Assembly (NCBI GenBank): GCA_028681135.1
Contig: JAQUJC010000021.1
Span: 1 to 44,377, forward strand
DNA from: Kiritimatiellia bacterium
GTDB taxonomy: Bacteria > Verrucomicrobiota > Kiritimatiellia > CAIQIC01 > Lenti-01
Direction of reading: 5' to 3'
Length of the DNA stretch: 44,377 nt
Of the stretch, positions 33,901-41,331 are shown in pieces. The notes beneath the pieces were generated by a model that worked only from the letters and a program-made list of their open reading frames with translations, searched no databases and was not told where the DNA came from. Numbering within the stretch: position 1 is the stretch's first letter; the number at the start of each line of letters is the position of its first letter. The position numbers and the translations under genes are program-made.

Positions 33901-36900
33901 CGATGGCGTATTCCAAGTGGTCGCCGGGCGACACATAGCCATCAGCGTCATGGTCGAACCAGAGCGCGGAACGCTTGGTGGCGTAGAATTCGGGCAGCGG
34001 CGGAATCCCGGTGCCCATGTCCAGCCCGGGAGCGCCCGTGGCAGACGTCAGCACGTCCTGACCCCAGGCGGCCGCGAGACGGACGCCTTCATCCAGGGTA
34101 TAGATCAGGATGCCGGTCTGGTTGCCGGAAGGGTTGAACACCTTGACCAGTTCCAGTTCTCGGATGGTCAGTGCCAGATCATAGCGGTAGCCGCTGGGAT
34201 CAACAAACGCACCGGTGGTCGGGTCGGCGTCATAGTCGACATAGACGGCGGTGTTAGAGTCGCCGTTGCCGATGGTGGTGAGCCAGACCGGACTGCCATT
34301 TTCGTTCGGGCTAATGGTCGAGGTCGGATCGCGGCCAATGCCCAGTCCCACGAGCAGATGCGGGGTCAGGGAATTGCGGGGCACCAGGGTAAAGCCCCAG
34401 TCCCAGGTCCGGTTCTGGCCAGGGCTATTGTTGGAAAGGTCGGTGCCGGTGGAATCCGTGGTTGACAGGGCGTAGAAGGGTTCTTTGCCGAGCGTGTAGA
34501 AGTGGCCACCGGACCCATCGGTCAGGACTTGCTTGGCATACGAATTGGCCGCTATGGTGAGGGTGTTTGACGTGGAGTCGCCCGACACGCGGACCCAGCC
34601 GGCACCAATGCCAGCGGACCGCAGTGCCGCGCCATCATTCTGCGCAATGCCAACCACGGGAATCACCCGGCTGCTGCCGGCGGTGTCGGTCGGGAAATTC
34701 GTGCCGCCGGTATTGTTCACGATCAGCACAGCAGACGCGCCGGCGGACTGTGCGTTGCCGACCTTGGATGCAATCGAGGGGCTGTTTCCCGCGCTGCGGT
34801 TCACCAGGCCGACCCAGGCGCCGTCCGGCGTCGTGCCGCTGACGGACCCATCGCTGTTCAACTCCACCAGGGGGCCATACACATTGCCCAGTGAGGTGCC
34901 GCTCAAGGGGGCCGACGGATAGGATACGGTATCGTTGGCCATGTCGGAAACCATATTGGCACGCGCTCGCCAGGCATACGCCACCTGGATGTTCGTGGAA
35001 TTGGGGTTGTACAGCCAGACGGTCGTGTCGGTTCCCTCCGTGCCAGATTCCTGCGGCGATTCGCCGGGGGTGGAAACCGGGGTGTAATAGCTGTCGCCCC
35101 ATATGTGGGTAGGCACCAGACGGTAAAACCGGCTTTCGTAGCCGTCCTGCCGATCGCCGGTGATGAGATCCACCTGCACGGGATTATCGGACAGAATCCG
35201 CGCGCCGACGCTCAACCCCCCATCCACTAGATACGATTCCCCTTCTTGCAGAATGACCAGTTCGTCCCAACTCTCGTCATTGTTGGAATCAATCTGAATC
35301 TCAGCGCCGCCCCGGCCGGCCATGATGGCCGCCCCGGTGTATTCAAACATCTGGTGATCGACGTTGTCAGGCAGGTCTTCGCCAACCGGCACACGATAGT
35401 TGGTTCCCCAGTTGGAGGTGTCATAGACCTCGTTGGCGCCGGCCAGCAGCGTGGCGGATTGCGAGGCCCAACCGGCCCAGGTAACCGCAATCGCCTTGCT
35501 CGCCGCAATTTTGTCGCCAGCGCGAAACAACGGATTCTCCGGGTCGGGAGAATCGGGGACATCGATGGAGTTGATCAGGACAATGGTGGTCTGGCCGCCG
35601 ATGATATCATCCGGCATGCCGGGAGGATGGCCGTTCAGCGGATTGCCATCGCCCCAAATCTGGGTGCCGGAGAGATTGGTGACGGAATGATACTGGTTGG
35701 TCGGATTGCGGATGTTCGTTTCAAACCCGTTTTCCATGTGATCGTAGTAAATCAGCGTGTCGTCGCTGGAAACCGTGATGACGACATAATTCCAGACCGG
35801 GCTGACCGGGGTCCACTGCGAGGCCAGCCACGTGGCACCGCCATGAAGGGTGGTGAGGGCCTCCAGCAACTGGTCGGCCGGAACCGGCAGATAGAAATCC
35901 TGAACCGGCACAGGATAATAGCGGCAAGTCAGGTCGCCGGATGCCTCGGCCAGCACGCTGGCGCTGTCCTGCGCGGTCAAGATGTGCGGCCCCACCCGCA
36001 GCGGCCGGTAGAGCACCTGTGCAGACCACTCGCCCGGGGCGATGGGGATAGACGTGATGTCGGCGGTGTCTGCAAGATTGCGAAACACGCCCATGAGACT
36101 GGTGGACAAATCCACCGTGATCGTGCCGCTGGCGGCGGTGGCCCAACCATTGGAATCCTGTAGCTCGATGTGAACCAGAACCGCGCTATCTTTATAGGAC
36201 CAACTCGGCAGATAGGTGATGGCCAACTGGGCGGGGGTGCTGCCCGCCAAATCCAGGGCGACCTCGATCTGGCCATCCGCGCCGGAGCCGCCTGTCGCGC
36301 CACTCGCCCCCCGACCGCCGCCTCCCCCGCCGGGAATCAGACCGTCTATGCCCGCCGCACCGCTGTTGCCGCCGTTGCCCCCGGCCCCCTCGCCTGTTCC
36401 GCCGGCGCCGCCCACCGCGCCGCTGCCGTTACCGCCGTTGTGGCCATCCGCATGGGCCCAGGCGGACCCGCCGCCGCCGCCGCCGCTGGTGGTGCCGCGG
36501 TTCCCGCCGCTGCCGCCGGAATAGCGCACATCGCCCACAGATGTTGCCGCGCTGCCGCCGGTGCCGCCGTTGGTGGAGCCACCGCTGCCGCCCTGCGCCC
36601 GCAGTGTGGCGGTGCTGGCAAACCAGGAATCGCCGCCGGCTGGTGAATGGGTGGCGGCGGCCGCCCCGCCTTCACCCACCGTCACAATGCAAGCCGTGCC
36701 CGGCTCGACATCCAGGCTGGCGCGCGCATAGGCACCGCCCCCGCCCCCGCCCCAGCGACTGGTTCCATCGGTGCGGGTTCCGCCGCCACCGCCCCAGGCC
36801 GACACCGTGATGTTCGTGACGCCCCCGGGAGGAACAAATGTGCCACTCGCCGCATAACGGCTGGTCACCGTCTGCGCCTGGACCGTGGCATACGACGCCG

Positions 36901-36991
36901 CCAGGACAAGAACCCCCACGGCCCAACGGGCCCGGTGCAGAGGCCCACGGGACAATACACGGTGGTTGGGGAACAGCGTCTGTCGCCCCAT
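27968..36991 (-). CDS. Giant secreted multidomain protein: glycine-rich, PA, DUF11 and SdrD_B-like domains
   Basis: Start ATG 36991 gives a signal peptide (WAVGVLVLAASYATVQAQ) and follows GGTGAG; the frame is open 65 codons further. The product has ~3,007 residues. Order: glycine-rich domain 1 (~36255-36810); Ig-like and long beta regions; a protease-associated-like segment (ASAVLIVNNTGGTNFP, ~34560-34850); a DUF11 repeat (GDHLEYAIEIFNISRVPVDD); an SdrD_B-like domain (GNFVWRDVDSDGIQDSGEPG); two DUF11 repeats. The last DUF11 is interrupted by glycine-rich domains 2 (~31800-32530) and 3 (~31165-31770), then resumes. The remaining ~1,000 residues are unrecognised beta-rich modules with no sortase or PEP-CTERM signal. 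It is probably a surface adhesin or matrix protein. Confidence 0.85.
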   Translation of the reverse strand: MGRQTLFPNHRVLSRGPLHRARWAVGVLVLAASYATVQAQTVTSRYAASGTFVPPGGVTNITVSAWGGGGGTRTDGTSRWGGGGGGAYARASLDVEPGTACIVTVGEGGAAAATHSPAGGDSWFASTATLRAQGGSGGSTNGGTGGSAATSVGDVRYSGGSGGNRGTTSGGGGGGSAWAHADGHNGGNGSGAVGGAGGTGEGAGGNGGNSGAAGIDGLIPGGGGGGRGASGATGGSGADGQIEVALDLAGSTPAQLAITYLPSWSYKDSAVLVHIELQDSNGWATAASGTITVDLSTSLMGVFRNLADTADITSIPIAPGEWSAQVLYRPLRVGPHILTAQDSASVLAEASGDLTCRYYPVPVQDFYLPVPADQLLEALTTLHGGATWLASQWTPVSPVWNYVVITVSSDDTLIYYDHMENGFETNIRNPTNQYHSVTNLSGTQIWGDGNPLNGHPPGMPDDIIGGQTTIVLINSIDVPDSPDPENPLFRAGDKIAASKAIAVTWAGWASQSATLLAGANEVYDTSNWGTNYRVPVGEDLPDNVDHQMFEYTGAAIMAGRGGAEIQIDSNNDESWDELVILQEGESYLVDGGLSVGARILSDNPVQVDLITGDRQDGYESRFYRLVPTHIWGDSYYTPVSTPGESPQESGTEGTDTTVWLYNPNSTNIQVAYAWRARANMVSDMANDTVSYPSAPLSGTSLGNVYGPLVELNSDGSVSGTTPDGAWVGLVNRSAGNSPSIASKVGNAQSAGASAVLIVNNTGGTNFPTDTAGSSRVIPVVGIAQNDGAALRSAGIGAGWVRVSGDSTSNTLTIAANSYAKQVLTDGSGGHFYTLGKEPFYALSTTDSTGTDLSNNSPGQNRTWDWGFTLVPRNSLTPHLLVGLGIGRDPTSTISPNENGSPVWLTTIGNGDSNTAVYVDYDADPTTGAFVDPSGYRYDLALTIRELELVKVFNPSGNQTGILIYTLDEGVRLAAAWGQDVLTSATGAPGLDMGTGIPPLPEFYATKRSALWFDHDADGYVSPGDHLEYAIEIFNISRVPVDDIRVEDHLPDSVEYLPDTTFFTDENDLRELLPDDLVDTPFPLDDGGFVLPRPSLAPGHGWRVEYRVEIKTYEELPENTETVMNSAVISTPSVPDPIHVGHEDPINGRIGNFVWRDVDSDGIQDSGEPGFPNVIVALYNSDGGWLSSTTTDADGWYQFPGILAGEYRLLFQAPPGYLFTTQDADAAGLRGGNNSDVDPVTGWTDSFTLDSGESLLEVDAGLMPGADLEVSKTAFARVVQEDGQAVFAIVVSNRGAAATTGVVIEDILPVGLNYESHMTSRGTYSPASGLWVVGSLDVGASATLDLVARVEPGTAHTVLTNVAQVTAADMPDPNLANNDSFATVSVSALRLVKTAEAPAYLDVNDVITYTIVASNAGSQIQTALQLSDPLPEGLNLVPGSLSLALIPESSGGYTIQPGSGGTITQIEENGTNFYLHTFTGIGSHSFTPPPEISSVEVLVVAGGGGGAGSTGNAGRGGGGAGGVVHETAVAISSETIAVGVGAGGAGGASGGQSGFNGQNSTFGSLEARGGGGGGNLFLNGNAGGSGGGAGINNSGYLGGTGEQPGSASGGFGEDGGRPGAYQVGAGGGGGGGAGAVGGSGGSNIGGAGGAGRQFLAFASVIGSPFGWVGGGGGASAGTYSGPAGTGGGGEGGTDSLTPGSGMANTGGGGGGSQNSAGGNGGSGVVAIRYPAGLAASTKINFNSTTTFTVPLGVTSLVVEAWGGGGGPRNDYTTRRGGGGGGAYARATVAVTPAATYDVVVGQGGAVAHSGSVGNSGGNTYFGDGTAVLAQGGAGGTDSGGAGGSAATSIGTLRYSGGSGGNRSSYSSGGGGGGGGSAYDDANGLNGADGSWATGGDGGDGEGAGGDGGNNGQAGQPGMAPGGGGGARGSNGGDGGAGANGRIRITYENPSPQGLTNSFPEFATGWQLVPGQRLEATFQVQVADLLDRAAITNLVTMSSIEHTDPLVAWVLNPTVLIPPDVLSYAILDPARITNQVSDGMMGSGQVIAEFIVYHPANLVLEGATFDLLDSGDDMMCTNIAFRQMDSIQYEGNTCQLFSGQVPRTYPVPLGTGRARISVRAASGVWLQSQTHAGSHPMEFAVLDNDVTPPTAMGALFLNGQPAPSANPDRYAINWFSNPTFLIGFNRVLDPAGDDGLPIQQQESSGICEYRITTAAVDGLTPAQRAQTGMACPVMAIEGALANPGFERTVTGWDWTLNSTCSFQTRDADPTRVYAGEQSLRQIGGGEATQLLVFENSAGVTPQIEFSGWVRGGGAELQLTAYATTNRLNPVDTLTLDLDTFMDEWTAANLPRQPIGNESVEVLEVTLRGHGAVTYWDHLKLVVDMQTNRASLHGVATVDMQGAMLQVYAVDADENRPDDNLAGAAQSCFLPFDATPPSPVLGIIATTDTVDDPTTQFDLQWNTTDIGPDDPQHINHPTGLSTDRDMLSPWQSYKFYYGIFNTLDVPNGDPGPGYGDAYIYTNFIENGTYLSWSNVQAGSSILDPSAPSEHYQLLTNRAQNTIRLYDLDFDNEYIVVAVGVDAAGNEGPATPASWATNNTIKFALIRGWCMDKQEASAQFPDATLTNTLTTRAAALSWTASGVSNPAAGDNMTNRFTEVRRDYDLIYLDAPSFRENPQNDWKLLSTVRSNWFVDDGGQGRQRGNLRFYRASYKDRWKKTRLDGTNVLTQRPIASEEVYAQHNVILSPGQNFVALHGVPYSNTFEAVFGGTETFPGNDSALNATKVEFFSPGMDAGSMAQYYLNASGRWIEVGSGQDVTTDMMSTDFFNRGFSITLPNVLPEAYVITNALDWDQEGEDPGQPLEVDAMIWSPIAQVPTTGFNQVIYCGSNSGRVETLVYNVVALRLPVATHPSKMRLLESGFVNGYLGRSDGIYTMNTATKQPLANSHVYCDQDGNWKFSRTGGPVPGNFFQPNDVIVIVSRNWVNNGQWTWTYHPEHIYPNAKLPDRWMGN

Positions 36992-37541
36992 TCTCACCGG
37001 CAACTGACCGAGGAAATGAAAATGACGGTTCACAACGCACCCAGAGATTACGGTCTCAATGGCCTTTCGCTTTTGAAGAAGAATGTTTATTCCTGTTGGG
37101 TCATGGCACTCACGTCTTAACCGTTTCTTAACATCTAATATCACTAATACTCTGAATCGGGGCGTTTCGCAAGTGATTGTTTGCATTTTGTTAAGATTTT
37201 TTTAGGCCTGTTCCCATCTGGCATGATTTTGCATTTTACGAGTCAGTCGCGCGCGCTCAAACGCCTGAAATAATCATGCCGAGCGCGTTTTTTAAACAGC
37301 CTCTTGCGGCCGCCACACCACCTGAGGGCGAAATGGAGCTGATGCGTCTGTGCCTGCTGGAAAAGCAAGGCCCGACGGGGTCGTCGAGGCTCCAAAGACA
37401 CTGATTCAACGCTTGAATTATCCTTTTGCTCGCCCCTCTTCCATCGGCCAGCCTGCTGAGCCTTGTCGACGATAACCTCACAGGTGGAGTGCAAGAAAAC
37501 TCCTTGCGCATGGAACATAAGCGGACTATGATGATTGCACG
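36992..37541. other. Intergenic region upstream of the giant gene
   Basis: For the minus-strand giant gene a candidate promoter is TTGCGA (complement of 37167-37172), 17 bases, TATTAG (complement of 37144-37149). This leaves a ~146-base 5' leader containing a short GAGA/TCTC hairpin; I recognise no known riboswitch. On the plus strand CGCGCTC (37252-37258) pairs with GAGCGCG (37281-37287) followed by six T, a terminator-like element. From ~37300 to 37541 I see no convincing gene; the plus frame from ATG 37276 reads ~45 codons and then stops, possibly a gene remnant. Confidence 0.4.
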
Positions 37542-37817
37542 ATGAAAACAACCCCATCCCATGTACGTTCATACCTTTCCAAGATTGGCAGGAAGGGGGG
37601 ACAGAAGAGCCGCCGAACCCTTTCACCGCAAGACGCACGCAATATGGTTTGCGTTCGTGAGGCACGAAAGGCTTTTCGCGCCTTTCACACCCAGTGCTTC
37701 TGGTTCATGCGTGAGGATATGAAGGTAACGCGCTCGGATATCCCCGAGATTATTCGCGGACTGCGAATGAATGGAGGACGTCAGGGATTTCTCCTGGCGG
37801 CGAAACTATGCCCATAA
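37542..37817 (+). CDS. Small basic protein, candidate partner of AbiEii-like nucleotidyltransferase
   Basis: The 91-residue protein starts MKTTPSHVRSYLSKIGRKGG and has the block GRKGGQKSRRTLSPQDARNM, followed by VREARKAFRAFHTQCFW and a C-terminal LRMNGGRQGFLLAAKLCP. I recall this layout from small hypothetical proteins encoded directly before AbiEii-type nucleotidyltransferases. The first block resembles an Arg/Lys-rich DNA-binding segment. It overlaps the next gene by ten bases, so expression is coupled. Antitoxin function is inferred from position only; it does not resemble AbiEi. Confidence 0.65.
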   Translation: MKTTPSHVRSYLSKIGRKGGQKSRRTLSPQDARNMVCVREARKAFRAFHTQCFWFMREDMKVTRSDIPEIIRGLRMNGGRQGFLLAAKLCP

Positions 37818-38605
37818 GCGATATTCAAGCCGACGTCCTCCGGACGATTGCCGCCAACCGCAGCCCGGATAGCTATCTGGCCGGGGCCACCGTCTTGCAC
37901 CGGGCCGAAGAGAGCCCTCGCTTCTCGCAGGCTCTCGACTTCTTTCACGATATTGCGGACCACGTTGCCCGGAGTGCAGAGAAGGATGCCGAGACGCTGC
38001 GCGCGGCCGGGTACGAGTTTGTGTGGCATCTGCGCACGCCGACATTCTATCGCGCCGTGGTGACACGGAACAAGCGGCAGCTCAAGCTGGAGTGGGCGCA
38101 GGACAGTGCATTCAGGTTCTTTCCCGTCCAGCAAGATGCACAGTGTGGCTATCGCCTGCATGATGCCGATGCCGCAACAAACAAGCTCCTGGCGCTGGCG
38201 GGACGTGACGAGATTCGTGATTTTGTTGATACCTTGCGTCTGCACGATACCTACCTCTCTCTCGGCGCCATGGCCTGGGCGGCCTGCGGAAAAGATCCAG
38301 GCTTCACGCCAGCCTTTCTTCTCGACCATGCCGGCCGCCACACCGCCTATACCCAGGCCGATTTGAACCGATTGCATCTGCGTGTACCCCTGGAGTTGAC
38401 CACGCTGAAGCAGCGCTGGCTTGTCGCCCTAGATGAGGCGCGCGCGTTGGTGGACTCCCTCCCTCCCGATGAACTCGGATGCCTCTATCTCGGGCCGGAC
38501 GGGCACCCCGTCACCCCATCACCCACGGCAGGCGGCTTCTCGTCTCTGGTTCGTCACAAGGGCACCACACGCGGGGCCTGGCCGACCGTATCCCCTTGGA
38601 CGTGA
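37808..38605 (+). CDS. AbiEii-like nucleotidyltransferase-fold protein (possible toxin)
   Basis: The 265-residue protein has YLAGATVLHRAEESPRFSQ followed by ALDFFHD at residues ~20-47. This is the place of the GGTAL...DLDFF nucleotidyltransferase signature of AbiEii/MenA-type toxins, though Gly-Gly is Gly-Ala and the first metal Asp is Ala. The rest is alpha/beta with a helical C-terminal half (LRLHDTYLSLGAMAWAACGK, LEARALVDSLPPDELG type). Family enzymes add nucleotides to tRNA 3' ends or otherwise inhibit growth in abortive-infection systems. The changed motif leaves catalytic competence open. It overlaps the small upstream ORF. Confidence 0.6.
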   Translation: MPISDIQADVLRTIAANRSPDSYLAGATVLHRAEESPRFSQALDFFHDIADHVARSAEKDAETLRAAGYEFVWHLRTPTFYRAVVTRNKRQLKLEWAQDSAFRFFPVQQDAQCGYRLHDADAATNKLLALAGRDEIRDFVDTLRLHDTYLSLGAMAWAACGKDPGFTPAFLLDHAGRHTAYTQADLNRLHLRVPLELTTLKQRWLVALDEARALVDSLPPDELGCLYLGPDGHPVTPSPTAGGFSSLVRHKGTTRGAWPTVSPWT

Positions 38606-39036
38606 CGTTCACGAACATGCTCAAGACCGGCAAGGGGACCGATTTCATCGGGGTCGACATCTAATTTACCGCTCCAATCCCTGACCCCACGCACCCAGCG
38701 GGCACATCCAGAATAGAGCCCTGCTGCCGCCGCGCCCGCGGAGCGCGGGTTCGAGCCACATCCCGCCTGAAACGCCCCAAAAATCAAAAGATTCGTGAAA
38801 ACAGCCACAAAATTAGCATTTTGTGCCTTTGGGGCCCTTCAACCCGATTTTGAAGTCCCTCCCAACGCCTCCACAGCTCCGGAAGACTCAGCGTTTTAAA
38901 ATTCCAACTCCTTTGCCCATAGAACAAAATGCTATAATATGAGGGTTACCCTCTTTATATTTGGGAATTGAAAACACCTCCTCAACATGCCAGAGTGGCT
39001 CAGTTCGCACACATACAGAAAGAAGGGAGTTTTGCT
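38606..39036 (+). other. Intergenic region before the HNH gene
   Basis: No gene is supported here. A GC hairpin CCCGCG/CGCGGG (38735-38749) lies within. AT content rises after 38780. An extended -10 element TGCTATAAT (TATAAT at 38933-38938) lies directly before a 13-bp palindrome GAGGGTTACCCTC (38941-38953) that would overlap the transcription start, suggesting a repressor site for the HNH gene. The -35 is weak (TTGCCC region). Confidence 0.5.
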
Positions 39037-40008
39037 GTGACGCGTCGAAAGACAGTGAACAAGACCGGCCTCGATCGCATTGACGGCATTCCCGTACATC
39101 ATGCGTGGATTGGCTTCATCTGTCTGAAGTGCTCAGCGCTGAATACGGTAGACATTGGCTTGGAGCTTCTTGACCCCAATGATGCCTACGACTCGCAGTC
39201 TTGGAAATGTGGCCAATGTGGCTATGCCCACGCGAAATCGTCCGACCTTCCATTCAGGAACTGGTCGAAACCGTTCAGATCCAGAAAGTCCATTCGAGCG
39301 CAGCGCTTTTGGATCGGCTTCTTCAGGATATGCACCGAACACCCTTCGTCATACTGGAAGCAATGCAACGCATGCGGGCGTATTCTGCCTTTCAATTCCT
39401 TCAGTAAACACATCGGCTGGGGCCCGCTTGAACGGCAAATGGAATGCAGAAGCTGCAAAGGAGCCATCAACGCCGTCCTCAACCCGAAGCGTACTAAAGA
39501 ACAACTGCATGAAGCATCGGTCAAACGCCGGATTGCCGACATGCTCCTCGTCGGCGAGAACGAACGCATTGTCATCGATGACCTGTTCAAGCGCTTTGGA
39601 GGGAAGTGCTTCAAGACGGGAAAGACCCTCGACAAGGCCAAACGCAAAACCTGGGCGATCGATCACATCCTGCCTTCCCGGTACCTATATCCGCTCACGT
39701 TTCGTAACGCCGCCCTTCTCTCGAAGGGGGCCAACGAGAACAAACGTGACCGATGGCCAAGTGAGTTCTACACCAACAACGAACTCATCCGACTGGCCAA
39801 AATCACCGGCGCGGATCTCTCCCTCCTGGCCAGCAAGAAGCCGGTCATCAACAAGGATATTGACGTGAACGCATGCGTCACTCGCTTCCTCAAGGTACGC
39901 GAGAGATCGAATCTAGAAAAACGTATCGAGGAACTAGTGAAACTGCTTCGTGACAACCGTCTCATTTCCAAGCTGTCTGCCAAAAACCATCGGCTGTTAG
40001 GGTTGTGA
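39037..40008 (+). CDS. Zinc-ribbon HNH endonuclease
   Basis: I choose the GTG at 39037 because AAGGGAG lies seven bases upstream; the frame is open from TTG 38968 without a ribosome site. The 323-residue product has two Cys4 zinc-ribbon pairs: FICLKCS/WKCGQCGY (Cys29, Cys32, then ~58-61) and QCNACGR/ECRSCKG (~110-140). An HNH (beta-beta-alpha metal) nuclease module follows at ~195-240: CFKTGKTL, AIDHILPSRY, FRNAALLSKGANENKR, with the His-Asn-Asn pattern. Such proteins are restriction or homing-type nucleases. No cognate methyltransferase is adjacent on this strand, but the double methyltransferase lies 1.3 kb away. Confidence 0.75.
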   Translation: MTRRKTVNKTGLDRIDGIPVHHAWIGFICLKCSALNTVDIGLELLDPNDAYDSQSWKCGQCGYAHAKSSDLPFRNWSKPFRSRKSIRAQRFWIGFFRICTEHPSSYWKQCNACGRILPFNSFSKHIGWGPLERQMECRSCKGAINAVLNPKRTKEQLHEASVKRRIADMLLVGENERIVIDDLFKRFGGKCFKTGKTLDKAKRKTWAIDHILPSRYLYPLTFRNAALLSKGANENKRDRWPSEFYTNNELIRLAKITGADLSLLASKKPVINKDIDVNACVTRFLKVRERSNLEKRIEELVKLLRDNRLISKLSAKNHRLLGL

Positions 40009-40153
40009 ACATGGGATCTCACGGATGAGCCTCGCAGGAGTCAGAAACACGCTAAGCACCCGCTTGGACGAAGGAGACCGGGGGGATCGCGGCTGGTGAG
40101 TTCTGACCCGCGTACACCTTTCAGCGAACTGGATCTGCGGGATCACCCGCTAC
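40009..40153 (+). other. Gap between the HNH and DUF3883-like genes
   Basis: The frame of the next gene is open back to a TGA at 40097-40099 and reads plausible protein (SANWICGITRYLFDR), but without ATG, GTG or TTG before 40154. A second frame from GTG 40096 reads MSSDPRTPFSELDLRDHPLL and then stops. This may mean a frameshift or an unusual start. Confidence 0.35.
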
Positions 40154-41308
40154 TTGTTTGATCGCGCCGGCGACCGCACAGTCACGCTCTCTGCCCCTGA
40201 CTATCAGGCGATTGCTGGGCTTGTCGGAATCATCAACGTGGATCCTGGGGTAGAACTCCGCCGTCACCATTTGCTTGCGATGTATCGGCCGCTTCGCATA
40301 TTCACGCGGATACCGGCGCATAGATGGGGACAGGTGCAACTCACACCGGCAGGCTGTGACCTGGCAACGGAAGCAGATACGGCCGCTGTCTTTGAGGGCA
40401 TTCTGCGAGACATTCGCTTTGCCATCGAGCCCTGGGCTACGAGCGGGAGGGCGGAGGAATATGCCGAGTTTGATGTTCCCGTCTACGAAGCGACGCTCGC
40501 TGTCCTGGAACAGTGTGACGGATTCATTGATCGCAACGAGTTCGACTTCTTCGTCTCGCGCATTCGGTGGGAAGCGGAGATTGGATGGGCTGTCAACGCA
40601 ATCGCCGAGTACCGCGAGCTCTCGAACCCCGACCAGGAATCCTTGCATCGAGAAGTGCAGTCGAGGATTCCTGCCGACGCCACAGGGAAGAAGTACCAGA
40701 ACTGGCGCGATGTTGGGCTTCACACCTTCTCGCTCTTTGGGGTCGGCAAGAGCATGGTTCGTGACGGTCAGCGGCTGCTGCTCGTTGGTACATGGGCCGC
40801 GCCCGCGCCAGCACCTGCGCGTAGGCGAGGCTCAGACAGACGGGTAGCCCCTCAAACACCTGCGCTTCGGCTTCCCGATACGCCAGAGGACGACGAGCTC
40901 CTTGTGCCACCCGCTGCGGCAGAAGCGAATGACGGCACCGACGCCGAGGCATTGGTTGCCAAGGCCCTTCAATCCCAAGGATGGACTGTTGCGTTCTACA
41001 CTAACCGACGAGGCTACGGATTTGACCTTTGGGCGAGGAAGGATCGGCAGGCGATGCTGGTCGTGGTCAAGAGTAGCACAGGAACTCTTGGTTCCATCTC
41101 GCTGACCGCAACAGAGCACCGGGCGGCACAGCAGCACGGTGCTCATTATGTACTGGCGCTGGTGGAACAGCTTGGCTCTGATGCTCCGCGTATTTACATG
41201 CTGGCCGACCCTGCGAACAGTCTGGAGATCCGAGAGCGACAGGCCACCGACTACACAATTGCCAGGCGCACGTGGACACAGGCTCTCAGGGGGCAGGGCC
41301 CACGTTAG
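40154..41308 (+). CDS. DUF3883 (NOV_C)-like PD-(D/E)xK-fold protein with N-terminal winged-helix-like region
   Basis: The 384-residue product (TTG start, uncertain) begins with a winged-helix-like region (TVTLSAPDYQAIAGLVGIIN to VQLTPAGCDLA). A helical middle and a Pro/Ala-rich linker (~215-260) follow. The C-terminal domain ~262-375 has GYGFDLWARKDRQAMLVVVK, then LTATEHRAAQQHGAHYVLAL. This matches the DUF3883 layout (GYDI...EVKS...LTxxExxxA...Y). The core Asp291 and Lys306 are present, but the usual Glu of ExK is Val304, so nuclease activity is doubtful. Such domains are frequent in restriction and defence loci. It converges on the double methyltransferase with a 23-bp gap. Confidence 0.55.
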   Translation: MFDRAGDRTVTLSAPDYQAIAGLVGIINVDPGVELRRHHLLAMYRPLRIFTRIPAHRWGQVQLTPAGCDLATEADTAAVFEGILRDIRFAIEPWATSGRAEEYAEFDVPVYEATLAVLEQCDGFIDRNEFDFFVSRIRWEAEIGWAVNAIAEYRELSNPDQESLHREVQSRIPADATGKKYQNWRDVGLHTFSLFGVGKSMVRDGQRLLLVGTWAAPAPAPARRRGSDRRVAPQTPALRLPDTPEDDELLVPPAAAEANDGTDAEALVAKALQSQGWTVAFYTNRRGYGFDLWARKDRQAMLVVVKSSTGTLGSISLTATEHRAAQQHGAHYVLALVEQLGSDAPRIYMLADPANSLEIRERQATDYTIARRTWTQALRGQGPR

Positions 41309-41331
41309 GCGCTCGCCCCTACGGCGTCGTG

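Noticed and set aside
28274-36646. Long plus-strand open frames antisense to the giant gene
   Set aside because: They mirror its GC-rich codon pattern, show low-complexity His/Arg/Gly or Pro/Ala runs and have no recognisable domains.
36841-37137. Riboswitch (c-di-GMP type) in the leader of the giant gene
   Set aside because: A short GAGA/TCTC hairpin and a GCGAAAGG stretch are visible, but the conserved core and paired stems of known classes are not.
37276-37410. Plus-strand ORF of ~45 codons before the small basic protein
   Set aside because: It has no ribosome site or recognisable motif and ends early; at best it is a gene remnant.
38740-38775. tRNA-like GCGGGTTCGAGCC segment
   Set aside because: Only a T-loop-like sequence is present; the T-stem does not pair and no acceptor, D or anticodon arms can be drawn around it.
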